A stretch of DNA of 64,000 nt from contig JAVXUO010001194.1 in assembly GCA_033065855.1 (NCBI GenBank), positions 436,001 through 500,000 on the forward strand, read 5' to 3'. The DNA is from Escallonia rubra. Lineage: Eukaryota; Streptophyta; Magnoliopsida; Escalloniales; Escalloniaceae. This document shows, piece after piece, positions 11,678-22,889 of this stretch. Position 1 is the stretch's first letter, and the number at the start of each line of letters is the position of its first letter. The notes beneath the pieces are model-generated. The model was not told the DNA's origin and ran no database searches. It worked only from the letters and a program-made list of their open reading frames with translations. Both the position numbers and the translations under genes were made by a program.

Positions 11678-14600
11678 CTAAAGAATCTCATCGTCTGACT
11701 CGTCAACGACAACTGCTCCACCTCCAAGTAATCTGTTCAAAATCATTTGCTCCCAATTCCTAATGCTTGCGCTGAAGGAGCGGAAGTGAGAAGGGCTACT
11801 CGTCTCTCCTTCATCAGATTTAGTAGGGGACGCACAATATCCTGCCTTTGGGTTGTACTTCAAGGCACATCTTCCCGAGGGGTCAAGTACCTCAACATCA
11901 AATGCGGGCAAGAGCGGCCTTCCTACAACTTGAACGTAGGAGATACTGCAGCATGCCAAACATGGATACTCGAATGAGGGAAACATCTTGAAAAGTGAGC
12001 AAATATGGATTCTACAGATGCATAATAAATAGACAGTTCATATAAACATAATCGCAGTGAGGCATTAAAGGAATTTGTGTGCAGTCACCGTTTTAGAACT
12101 CTACTTCTACCATGCAATCACATATACTCTTTTTATAATGGGGAACTGGAGCACCAGAACCACCAAGTCACCAATAATCCAAGCACATACAGCAGGAAGA
12201 TCTCAATCCTTAAAACTACCTCCATCTTACTAAATACTGCAGCTAGATAGCATCAACTGGAACGAAAAAATTTCCTCTATCCAGTATTTCTGCCAAGGAC
12301 TATGTACAAATGAAACACCTGCACAGTCAAGTATGAAGATCATCCTCCCTCCCTCAATTGTGCATGGCCAAAGATTCTCGTAAATAGCATCAGCCAACTT
12401 GAACATTCCAAGTTCTTCCGCTTCTACCAAATAAATAAAAATAAGCCATCTCTGGTTGCTAAGTAAACAGTAAGAAGAGTACACTTTAAGTTAACACCAA
12501 AGCGAAAGACGAGACATTATGGGACAGGAAACTACTCCCTCTGACCCTAAAAATTTCCCACTTTTAGGAGAGCTACGACTGCAATGAATTTTGGTCTCAA
12601 TTTCATTCATTTGGATTCATACCCATATTAGCTACTAGTAATTAATTCATGAACAAAGAAGTATATTTGGAAAAAAGACATTAAAGAGTGCTGAGCTTTC
12701 TATAAATTTTGAGGACGTCCAAAAAGAAAGGAGGACAACTTCTCAGGTAAGGAGGGAGTAACAATTAAACACATATGTATGACTGCATATGCTAACATAA
12801 AAGATACATAAACTAAATACTGATGCTTAGATCCTGTTTGATAAGGCTGGCTTTAATCTTGAATCGAGGCACAGGAAAAGAAAATGTTTAAGAAGACTAC
12901 ACCAAGTTGTTACGGCCAACCTTGGAATAACAGAGAGAGTTTGGATCTATCTAGTTCTCCTGTAGAAAAAGAAGTCTACTAAAAAGGATTCTCGAGATGA
13001 AAGAAGTCGTCAGTACTTGGAGGCGGCTTCCCTCCCTACTTCCTTCACTCAATCACTCATCTAATTTCCTCTTTCTCATTCTTTATACATTTTGAACATA
13101 CCTCGATCTTATGTGAATCTTCATTCATCATTCCCCCATTATCTTCCTTTACAGCGCACCAATTGTTGGAACCAAAAAAGGAGCACAATGTGAGGAATCT
13201 CAAAAGTCAAGCTTTAATTAAGCCATGGAAGAGGCGAAAATTATGCACCAGCCCTTCCTTGTCTTCTTCTACTTCTTTAATTTTAGGAAGAATCTCAGGA
13301 CAAGCTTTAAGGAAGCTATGGAAGAGGCAAAAACTATGCACCAGTCTTTCCTTGTCTTCATCTACTTCTTGACTTTTAGCTTTACTTTTTTATGGTACTC
13401 AAGTTACATAAGCCTCTGTCCAAATTAGCAGGATCTGGCTCCATATGTAACATAAGATTTAGAGCGATAAAGCCAAGGTAAAGATGGCCTCCAGAGCTCT
13501 CACCAGATCCAAACATCTAGTTCAGAAGCCATAATCCCCACAATGATCTCTTTAGGGATCAAAACTGAAAACTTTAAGGGATGTATAAGAGGTGCCGTCA
13601 TGGACGTACCTTTTCGTTAAGTAGCAGGAAGGAAAGGAGGGAGAAGGCAAAATTTTCTCTGCTTTTCTTTACTATTCTGTACTTTAATACGACACATGCA
13701 AAAACATATAAGGAAAGCTCCCTCCTGGCCTTCACTTTCGAGCCACTTCGGGATGAAAAGATAACAATCGAGCTCCTTTCTCATTTTCTTCTGGAAATTG
13801 GAATTGAACTCTCTTAGGTCTCCACCTTCTATGGCCCAATCCGATCTCCCACAATTTCCTCGTGTATCTTATTACCATGTGCCGTCTGTTACATGGAGAT
13901 GACCCTGCCTCCAACAAAGAAATGCACATAACCCCAAGTACTTCGATCCCGATAATAACTCTACAGATCGAGATAGGAACTAATAGGGATTGTACCTTTT
14001 GCATTATTCATGTTCATGTACACAGCATTACAAGTTATTCTATAACCGCAGGTTCTTACTGGTGGTCTGACCCATAGTAGGACCACAAACGTTTTTAGCT
14101 CTTAACATAACAATCATAGAGGTGGTCTGTCCTGCAGTAAAATCAGGACAATGGGCCCACAAAAGTATTTAGCCTTAACATAACAATCATAGGGGAACCT
14201 GACTAAAAGAAACTAACCATATATAATATAAACCATCCGTTTCTTGTCTCTGAACCCTACCCAACAGCTCTATTTGCAGGATTCCTCCAATGCAAAGAAC
14301 AGGTTCTGGCAGCATAAACTTTTGCAAACAGCTCTCCTGTTTCAACCAATAGACATATGAAGTGTCAAGAATGAAAAACCACATATGCGATGCAATAAAA
14401 AAAAGACTACAAAAATGTCCATAGACTGTGACGTTCTTTAACAATTCAAAGATATTCCGAGTATTCCTGCCTACAGGAGATAGATTTGGTAATTTCACAT
14501 TGTTTTACATGATGCCACAACCAAGAGTATGTCAACTGAAGAATGCCTACGCAGGAATGTGACTTGTCCACATAAAACTAATTATCACTTGATTGAGGGA

Positions 14601-16736
14601 CAGAACCTGCAAAACAAACTTGAATCTCACTCACACTTGGAGATCAATTATGAAAAGAAGAACAATTGATGGTTGTGAGTTTGGTCTTCCTGGCAGCCCC
14701 TTTTCGGTTGACCATTTGTAAAGCTTACGCTGCTGTAAGAGAGCCCCAATGGACACTTCACACTGGAGCTGAGAAATGTGTCGGCCTGCTGAAGTATGTA
14801 AGGGCAGTTTCTCCTACTAGTGAGTTCCGGAACTTGAAGCTTGGTAATGGATATTCTGGTTCTAAGTTTGATTTGTGGTACTCATAAAGTTCACATGTAC
14901 TTTTTAGGGAATGCACTTGATGCTTCTACCTCATTCTCAGTGGATATTTCTACCCTGCTCCAAAGGCCGTACAGGTTTACTTTTGTTGTGCGCCTAATTG
15001 CTTTGTTCCAGCCAGGTGTGCTTGATCATTGTATTTTTTTGCAGCTTTGGCCAGAAATTAGCATTTTATATGTTTCGTAACATTTTTTTCCAGCCATGTG
15101 GGCCATTATCTAGCTATTTGGCTTGTTCTTAGCTTCTTAGTCTTAGTTTCTGCATAGAAATCATATCAGATTAGCAGCAACTTCGCAACTCACTTGAGCC
15201 ATTGGAAATTCTGGTGAAGTGTACGTCCACACAATCTTGTCATCAGTGGATCCCTGAGGAGGGGTGGACTCGTCTTTCACATTGGCTTCGACATTTGTTG
15301 GATTCTTGTAATGCCCCATCCGAAATCGCACAGCCTTTGCTGAATATATAGGGAAGCCAAACTGAAAATATGCTGATATACAGAAAGAACTTCTGATGAG
15401 CTAAAAGGGGGAAAATACTCAAGGTCTAGAACAATACTAACAACAGAAATGTAAAGCAGTTTCAGATAAAACCTTGAAATGGCTGTACATGGATTTCGGT
15501 AATCACAAACAAATTCGCGATCAATTTGTATACCAGTGTCTCCGCAACTGCAGGGTCACTTTCACCGTCACTCGACCAGTACAAAGCTCTATGCTCAATT
15601 CTATCACTTGGTTCCAAGGTGTTCTGAATGCTCTCTTCGGGATAGTTATCAGTGCTGGATGCAGTGATGGCCTCTGATATGCAGTCCTTTCTCAAGAAAG
15701 ACGTAAGACCTCGAGCTAAAAAGGCATAAATTTTGTGATCCCTCTGAAGGCATGCCCAAACCGCAGAATTGTAAGGCGTGACTTCTATTGGTTCTATGGT
15801 GTTGTTCACCTCAATAGTATGAGCAATACTTGATATTTCAGGAAACATTCTCAAACAAAGCTGCTTACAGAAGCCATTTGCAATCACTGCACATGATTCA
15901 AACCCCCTTAAGATATATCAAATAAGGGAGCTTTCTTTCTGACAAAAAAAGGTGATGTTAAAATATGTATGGTCCAGACCGGGCTAAAAAGGGAAGCTTA
16001 CTAATGATTTATGCTACTCAGTATTCTAATGCTTTTTTATAAAATCAAAACGTGAAAATGGCTAGGTGTAACACTTCACTACTACTCTTTAGTTCCATGT
16101 TCCAATGGCTAGGTGTAATACTTCACAACTACTCTTTTACCAAGTCCCCTAACCTCTCTATGCACAAATTATGTCTGTTACATATCTACGTATCAGTTAA
16201 AAAGGCCTTTGCTAACACAATAACTAACAATTATTGTAGTTACTAGGTTACAAGTCTTACAGCCATATAGTACGAGACTGACATTTACTTACCATAAGTA
16301 CTTTACTTATACTGTTATATATCATATTTAGTGTCTTGTTAATTTATGCATTGCCAGTAAGCCTGGATCCTGCTTTTGTTTTGGATTTTCCGTCATAACT
16401 ATACCAGCATAGTGACCACGCTTCACAGGTTCAGAGCCGAAAAGGCACGGTTCAATTCACCTTAAAAGACACTATACTATCTCGAGCCAAAATTGCATAT
16501 AACGGATACACTTATGCTAAGATACACGATATAATGACAAGGATATGAACAAAAGATTACAGCATCACAAACATTTTAAGCAAAAGGCTGAGACTTCAGA
16601 CTCGCTCACCGAAATTCCGCCACGAGCTCGAGACCGTGCTGGCACGGACAAGATCAGATGGGTCCTCCAAGCACATGAGGATATTGATTGATATGTCAGG
16701 CCCAAGCAATTGTATGAAATCACCGCAGCCCTCCAT
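11678..16736 (-). CDS. F-box protein of the At4g00755 type
   Basis: Predicted substrate-recognition subunit of an SCF (SKP1-CUL1-F-box) ubiquitin ligase; the substrate is unknown. Five exons, read right to left: 16610-16736, 15473-15886, 15194-15372, 14218-14336 and 11678-11945. All introns are GT-AG and phases agree, giving 368 aa. The F-box is at about residues 6-45 (FIQLLGPDISINILMCLED, then SSSWRNF). The rest is the plant-specific region shared by At4g00755-like proteins, with blocks RDHKIYAFLARGLTSFLRKD, TDNYPEESIQNTLEP, LPEPVLCIGGILQIELLGR and VQVVGRPLLPAFDVEVLDPS. The C-terminal tail is acidic (DESDDEIL). The start was chosen because family members begin just before the DFxQLLG motif; an upstream in-frame extension reads into leader sequence. 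The 2.3 kb intron before the last exon holds a Stowaway MITE and a 93 bp duplication. Confidence 0.9.
12535..12758. mobile_element. Stowaway-like MITE (Tc1/mariner)
   Basis: Begins CTCCCTCTGACCC and ends with the inverse TAAGGAGGGAG, flanked on both sides by TA (12533-12534 and 12759-12760). The 224 bp length, CTCCCTC-type inverted ends and TA target duplication are hallmarks of Stowaway MITEs. It sits in the last intron of the F-box gene (11946-14217). Confidence 0.8.
13208..13393. repeat. Two-copy 93 bp tandem duplication in an intron
   Basis: Copy one starts CAAGCTTTAATTAAGCC at 13208 and copy two starts CAAGCTTTAAGGAAGC at 13301. Both contain ATGGAAGAGGC, TATGCACCAG and CCTTCCTTGTCTTC and are clearly diverged. 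Lies in the last intron of the minus-strand F-box gene. No function recognised. Confidence 0.75.
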
Positions 16737-18296
16737 TTCGACGCAATTAATCCAAAATTGCACGTAAAGATTACAAATTTGCAATGATCATAGCACCCCA
16801 CCTTCTGCAAATACCCAGCTGAGAACACATCAACACACGTAAAGATTTTGCGCACAGACAAACATGATAGGCAGATTGATTACACGCGGATACCCAAAAT
16901 TGACATAATGAAATTACGAGCCATGGCAATTCAAGTTTGTGAGTTTTGAAGCAAATTGTATGCACCTACAGAGTGTGTGGTGCGTGTGAGAGAGAGTTGT
17001 ACTCCGGAAAACAAGGAAAAAGGAAAGGAATGTACCCTTAAAGGACGATCGGATCTAAAGCAGTAAAAAAGAATCCTAGGATCGTGCCACCGACAGCCAC
17101 AGCTTTTGTTGATGGGAACTGGAAAGTAAGGGAAGCCCGAGTAATTCAAATCTGCTACTGAATGCCTATTTCTAGTTACAAGACAGTAAGAACATTTTAG
17201 GAATAACGTTAACATAATAGGCTCAAATGTAAATATATTTTGAAAATCAAAGTACAGTTCATATATTCTTGTTTAATGTATATAGGAAAAAGTTTGCACC
17301 AAAAAAAAAAAATATAGGAAAAAGTTGACGTAAGAATTCTTATCTCAAAGTTACGAATTTAATGTCAAAAAATAATATCACAACTTTTTGCTTGAATATT
17401 CAAAAGAATGTTAGCTCTTTTCTCTTTTTTCTCTTTTGTCTAAAAAAAAAATTATGAAAACTCTTCCTTCTTGTTATATAGCTTACTAACGTAATTATAA
17501 TGTGACTTGAAGTTCTAATTACTAGTGCAATTATAATATAACTTGAAGTCTCCATTCAAGTCAAAATCTCTTTTAATATCTAATCTCATCACATTAATTA
17601 GTCACTAATAATATCAAATATTTATTTCGTCACTAAAAAGCCTTCCAAACAAATTCTTTAAGTAAGGTCTATGACTTAATTCAATGTCAGAAAATCTTTT
17701 AATTACTATTTACACAAGTCGCAAAAAATCTGGGGGAGTTACAATTACGATGTTAGACCGATTAGCTTCCCTCAACTTTCAAGCTCTATTTCCTTGTATT
17801 CATTTTTTGTTATCAAAATTACTTCATCTTTCATATTTAGTTTGTATGATGGACGGAAGTAATCAAGCTCTATCCCATAATACTGCAACAAGTTAAAGAA
17901 AATATTTCAATTAAACGAACAGAGTATAATTTTGTTGATATATAAAAGTTTTAATGAAACAGCTGTAACTGTGAGAATGATGCCGTGTAAAGATAAATAA
18001 ATCCTACTATGTTATTTATCATTCATAGTTTTAAAAAAATTTAAAACTCGTTAAATCTCATCCTATAAGGTTACAATCAATGCATCGTGGTCATATGATG
18101 GGCTCACCATCGTTTTCTGGTCGATAACTTGTCTAAGTCGTAGGGGTGGACAAATCCAAGTCCCCACTTGGACACTTCCTTTGGTAACACTACGGTGCAA
18201 TTTTATATTTTAGGAGAAGAATTGTTCTCAAATGAAAAAAAAAACTGTTAAATAGTTAAATAATTGTTCCCAACCTATTCTGGTCGTACCCAAAGG
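16737..18296. other. Upstream flank of the F-box gene, AT-rich
   Basis: The first about 400 bp should hold the leader and promoter of the minus-strand F-box gene. The rest, to about 18.2 kb, is AT-rich with A and T runs and no gene recognised. Confidence 0.5.
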
Positions 18297-18536
18297 CCCA
18301 CTGTGGTCCCATTTTGCATGACACGTCCGCACAAGTAACAGTCATTTTCAACGCTCACAACCGATCAAAGCATGCACGCTCAAGTCACGTGCACTTCTCA
18401 CTTTCGTCACGTTACTTCATCACTAAGAAGCTCATTGTCGCACGAAGCCTTATCACGCTTCGACCGTCGCACTTCGCCCGTCGCCCGTTGATGCGCCATG
18501 GCACTTGCCCAAGGAGGTTGGCCTTGGCCTCCCCCT

Positions 18537-18660
18537 TGGGGTCGGCCTCGGCCTTGGCCTTCCCGTTGGGGTCGGCCTCGGCCTTGGCCTTCCCGTTGGG
18601 GTCGGCCTCGGCCTCCCCGTTGGGGTCGGCCTCGGCCTCCCCTTGAGGTCGGCCTTGGCC
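18537..18660. repeat. GGGGTCGGCCTCGGCC minisatellite (30 and 24 bp units)
   Basis: Four consecutive units begin GGGGTCGGCCTCGGCC. The first two are 30 bp and the next two 24 bp, with related degenerate units on both sides. Translation in any frame gives simple repeats such as GRPRP, so the long open frames here are not genes. Confidence 0.85.
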
Positions 18661-18733
18661 TTCCCCGAAGGGTTGGCCTTTGGCCTCAATCCTTAGCACA
18701 TTCACTTCTCTTCAAGGGACCATACATAACTCC

Positions 18734-18830
18734 GCGACCCCCGTCGCCCGGACACAACTCCGCGACCACGTCGCCCGGACACAACTCCGCGACCACGTCG
18801 CCCGGACACAACTCCGCGACCCCGTCGCCG
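18734..18830. repeat. 27 bp tandem repeat, about four copies
   Basis: Unit CGACCACGTCGCCCGGACAC plus AACTCCG, repeated head to tail with few differences. Part of the GC-rich block. Confidence 0.85.
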
Positions 18831-18890
18831 GCGTCCGGGCGTCGCACTTTAACACTTCGTCGCGCCCGTGCACAGCGCCGCTGATACAGT

Positions 18891-19140
18891 CGTGCCCCCA
18901 GGCTCTCTATCACACTACCGTGCCCCCGGCACCATACGCACTCTGTCGCGCCCATGCGCCACCATTGACACAAACGTGCCCCCGGCACCTTACGTACTCT
19001 GTCGCGCCCATGCGCCGCGCCATTGACATAGACGTGCCCCCGGCACCTTACTCACTTCATCGCGCCCATGCATCACAATCATGTCATCATGCCCCCAGGC
19101 ACCACACTCATTCATCACACCATGCGCACCTTGCCTTGGT
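18891..19140. repeat. 56-58 bp tandem repeat, about four copies
   Basis: Each unit has CGTGCCCCCGGCACC followed by TCGCGCCCATGC. CGTGCCCCC occurs at 18919, 18975 and 19033, with flanking degenerate copies at 18891 and 19089. Confidence 0.8.
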
Positions 19141-19182
19141 CATGGAACATACTTCGACCCACTCTCCGGAGTGTACATCACT

Positions 19183-20050
19183 CGCGGGGATAGGCGACTC
19201 CTCCGGGACACTATCTCTGCCAGGGAGCTTTTCAACTCCCCTTCCGCCAGGTAGACGGCTCCTCCGGGATGCTACCTCGGCCAGTCGGGTAGACGGCTCC
19301 TCCGGGATGCTACCTTGACATGCTCCAAGTGCTCCGGCACAAGGACTCACCCGCGGGGATAGGCGACTCCTCCGGGACACTATCTCTGCCAGGGAGCTCT
19401 TCAACTCCCCTTCCGCCAGGTAGACGGCTCCTCCGGGATGCTACCTCGGCCAGTCGGGTAGACGGCTCCTCCGGGATGCTACCTTGACTCGCTCCGAGTG
19501 CTCCGGCACAAGGACTCACCCGCGGGGATAGGCGACTCCTCCGGGACACTATCTCTGCCAGGGAACTCTTCAACTCCCCTTCCGCCAGGTAGACGGCTCC
19601 TCCGGGATGCTACCTCGGCCAGTCGGGTAGACGGCTCCTCCGGGATGCTACCTTGACATGCTCCGAGTGCTCCGGCATAAGGACTCACCCGCGGGGATAT
19701 GCGACTCCTCCGGGACACTATCTATGCCAGGGAGCTCTTCAACTCCCCTTCCGCCAGGTAGACGGCTCCTCCGGGATGCTACCTCGGCCAGTCGGGTAGA
19801 CGGCTCCTCCGGGATGCTACCTTGACATGCTCCGAGTGCTCTGGCACAAGGACTCACCCGCGGGGATATGCGACTCCTCCGGGACACTATCTCTGCCAGG
19901 GAGCTCCAAGTGCTCCGGCATGAAGACTCCCTTTCTGCCAGGTAGACGGCTCCTCCGGGATGCTACCTTGGCCGGCCAGGTAGACGGCTCATCCGGGATG
20001 CTACCTCGGCCTGCGGAATAGGCGACTCCTCCGGGACACTATCTCCGTCA
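19183..20050. repeat. 169 bp tandem repeat, five units
   Basis: CGCGGGGATA or CGCGGGGATATG recurs at 19183, 19352, 19521, 19690 and 19859, exactly 169 bp apart. Units are nearly identical and each holds internal half-repeats of TAGACGGCTCCTCCGGGATG. The last unit decays toward 20050. The near identity suggests recent unequal exchange or homogenisation compared with the older surroundings. Confidence 0.9.
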
Positions 20051-20765
20051 GGGTGCCTGCGTGACTGGCCTACATGCTCCGGCACTGGGGGCTTGCGTCG
20101 GCACCCCTAGGGACTATGACCCCCGGGTCACTCCGAGACGGGAGCAGGTCTTCGGAGGGCATCGCGCCTAGTTCACCTGGCAGTTGGGCGTCGGGTCTTC
20201 CCCACCGCTGCCAGGCTTGTGGGACTCCGCAAGGGCTTGGATTGGAGGTTAGATCAAGGGGGTTCTCTGGCCACACCGATGCGGTGGGAGCCAGTCTTTC
20301 CTGACAGACAGAGCGACGTTGTGCAGGGCAAGCCGGTTGAATATGCGATCCGACAGTCCGTGGAGCACCGGCACCCGTGGACCCCCCGGTGACGTGTCAC
20401 TCCCGGGGAGCGCCACGTGTCGGTTAATGACATCATCATCTCGATCTCTATAAATAGAGGTCTTGAGAATTCATTCAGGAGGTTGGACATTTTCAGGACT
20501 TCTTCTTCACTCTCACATTTTCACTTTCTCACTCTAGAATCCTAGAGAGAAACATACAGGACCTTGACTCTGGACCTAAGCATCAGACTGTGACTGTCAT
20601 CGTGTATTCATCCCGCGCCATCGCCCTCGCAGCACTGCCACCCTCAAGCTCTGTTTGGGAAGCCCTTGGTCTCTGCCCTTGTTCCACCCTTGCTGTGTCC
20701 TACATCAACATACTTGGAAGCTGACTCGAACTGCAGCATTTGTGGCACCTCCACGTAAGTACGAA

Positions 20766-22889
20766 CCCACTTTCCTTGGCATCAATAATTATCGAATTAA
20801 ATTTAATGATTTTTCAAAGCTAGCAATGTATTGTAAGTTCATACTGAATCCACTATTTTAAGACATTATTTGTTATTTCAGTAGTAAGTTTTGCTCATTT
20901 AATAGTACATTTTGCTCATTTGATTATAAAATTAGAATGTATGGTGTATTTTAAATCACTAGAATAGACACAAAATCGTTGTGCACACATTAGTTTTCAA
21001 AGCACGTCAATAATTGTTCCGTAACAGAAAATAAAGAGTGATTTTGTTATTTGATTTCTAAAGGTACAAGACTTGCGATATAATGTAAGAATGTTTTTTC
21101 TTTCTTTAACTAGGACATTTGCAGTAATAATACTCCGTAAGAGTTTATGCAGAGATATAACAGAGTATAACCAATATTACAACTCAAGTATAGACGACAA
21201 ATTCGAAAAACCTATAACAACCAATACTGTAAAAAACTATACAATAATAACCTAAATTAAACACCTCCCCTAGGAGAGACCTCCCTTGCTTTGTTGTTAT
21301 CATTTTATATGCAGACTACGGTAGCAAGAGAAATAACCATTTTAAACAAGTTTGCATATTTCTTTTAATAAACTGCAACCGTAGATTTGCATACTAACAA
21401 AAATTTATAAAAAAATCTTGGATATGTACGGAGATGTTTACTGTACTACTATGACTAGCACTGAGTTTTAAATACATAAAATCCGAATCATTATAAGCAA
21501 ATGGGTTGTGTATAGCATTAGTTTAAGCCTATCGTACAAGAACGCTTATAAGAAGTGTACTTGAAATTGGTTTGGCGAAATCAACTGCACTACTTTGGTA
21601 GCGTTTGAAAACCATTTGGTTTTCTGTCTTTTCTACAGTTTTGTAAACTGAAGAAAAAAACGTGCTCGGCACACAGTTTTCATTTTTTTCCCCTTCAATT
21701 TTGAAAACCAGTTTTTAGAACACGATTATTTTTTAGCACTCTCATTTAGGAGTTTTGCGTTTTCAGTTTTGGTTTTTGTTTTAGACCACCACCACCACTC
21801 TCCCACCGCCACAGCTACCGCCCGCCGTCACCGGCCACCCCAGACGACAGCTGCCGGCCACCGACCGTTGCCGTCCCATAGGGGTCCAACAGTCAGTAAG
21901 GCCGAATTCTCATAGCCCCATTGGCGGTCCACTTCTCATCAGTTGCAGTAAACTAACCCTCAAGAGTCCGATTGTCAAGCGGATCAGTTTAGTAATATAA
22001 TTTTAAAGTAAGTCGAGTCTTGTAACTCAAAGCAGCCGTCATAGTGATGGATACAATTAATCATTCAAAAAATCAAATCATACATAAAATAAAAAAAAAA
22101 TTGGTAATCAAACAGGCGAATTCGTCGTGGGTCAACATGTAGATCAGGGCTTTCTCTAAAATGTTTTTCGCTCAACTATCGCCATTATATTCGTGGGCTA
22201 ATCATTAAAAAAATTGGAAGGCCCGTTTGAGGCCCACTGCCACATCAGATACGCCTCAAGTTGTGAAAAAAGTCAAGAGGCCCATCTGAGGCCCACTGCC
22301 TCGGAAAATAGCCCTCAAATTGTGGAAAAAGTCAATTTTGTGTTATGTATACGCAAAAATGCATTTCAATTTTTTAAGCGACCATCTTTTTCACAAGTCG
22401 TTGTACAAATTTTGACCGTAACCAAGTACGAAGACGATATAATCCTCCATGTAGCATTCTTAATGTATGGGTTGCAGCAAAAGTCTTTCCCAAACAGTTT
22501 CTCTCGAGAAATCAGTTTGCACGAAATATATCGTATACGTTAAGATCTTGAAGTCTTTTTTAATAAAGTGACTCAGTTTACGCAAAAGAAAATGGTAATA
22601 CTTGCTTCGCATTTACTTTTCCTTTTCTAGCGAGCAAAAAATCACCCCAAAGACTAGCATGTATTTGTACCAAAAAAAAAAAAGACTAGCATGTACAGTC
22701 CCAAAAAAAAAAAAAAAAGACTAGAAATTCCATGTATGGAAAGAAAGTTAAACAAGCAAAGCAAACAATCTTTGCTTCAAAAAAGAAAAAAACAGAGGGT
22801 AGTTGACAAAAAGATATAACCAACCTAACTGCTTTTTCGACTCTGTCCACCTAAACCAAGAGTATCAACATGCGGAACAATGTTCGACG
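20766..22889. other. AT-rich intergenic sequence
   Basis: No gene recognised. It contains A-rich runs, a CCACCACC-rich stretch at about 21.8 kb, and two imperfect tandem copies of a segment with GAGGCCCACTGCC at 22219-22330 (period about 61 bp). The right end should hold the 3' untranslated region of the PP2 F-box gene. Confidence 0.5.

Larger units (their letters stand above)
18302..20765 (+). mobile_element. GC-rich tandem-repeat block, probable LTR fossil
   Basis: A sharp change to GC-rich sequence spans this block. It contains four different tandem repeat families (listed separately), then a CG-rich unique part, a TATAAATA box at 20448-20456, and about 300 bp of CT-rich leader-like sequence. 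This order looks like a long U3 with repeats, then R and U5, of a plant LTR retroelement, most likely Gypsy-type. No internal coding region follows, so it would be a solo or truncated LTR. CCCAC occurs at both candidate edges (18297-18301 and 20766-20770), but the right edge does not end in CA, so the boundaries are weak. Old remnant; the family is inferred. Confidence 0.4.

Noticed and set aside
19183-20050. CRISPR-like regular repeat
   Set aside because: Plant nuclear context, 169 bp head-to-tail units with no unique spacers, and no cas genes. It is a tandem repeat.
18314-20304. Many overlapping open frames in the GC-rich block
   Set aside because: They are translations of tandem repeats, open on both strands, with no known domain.
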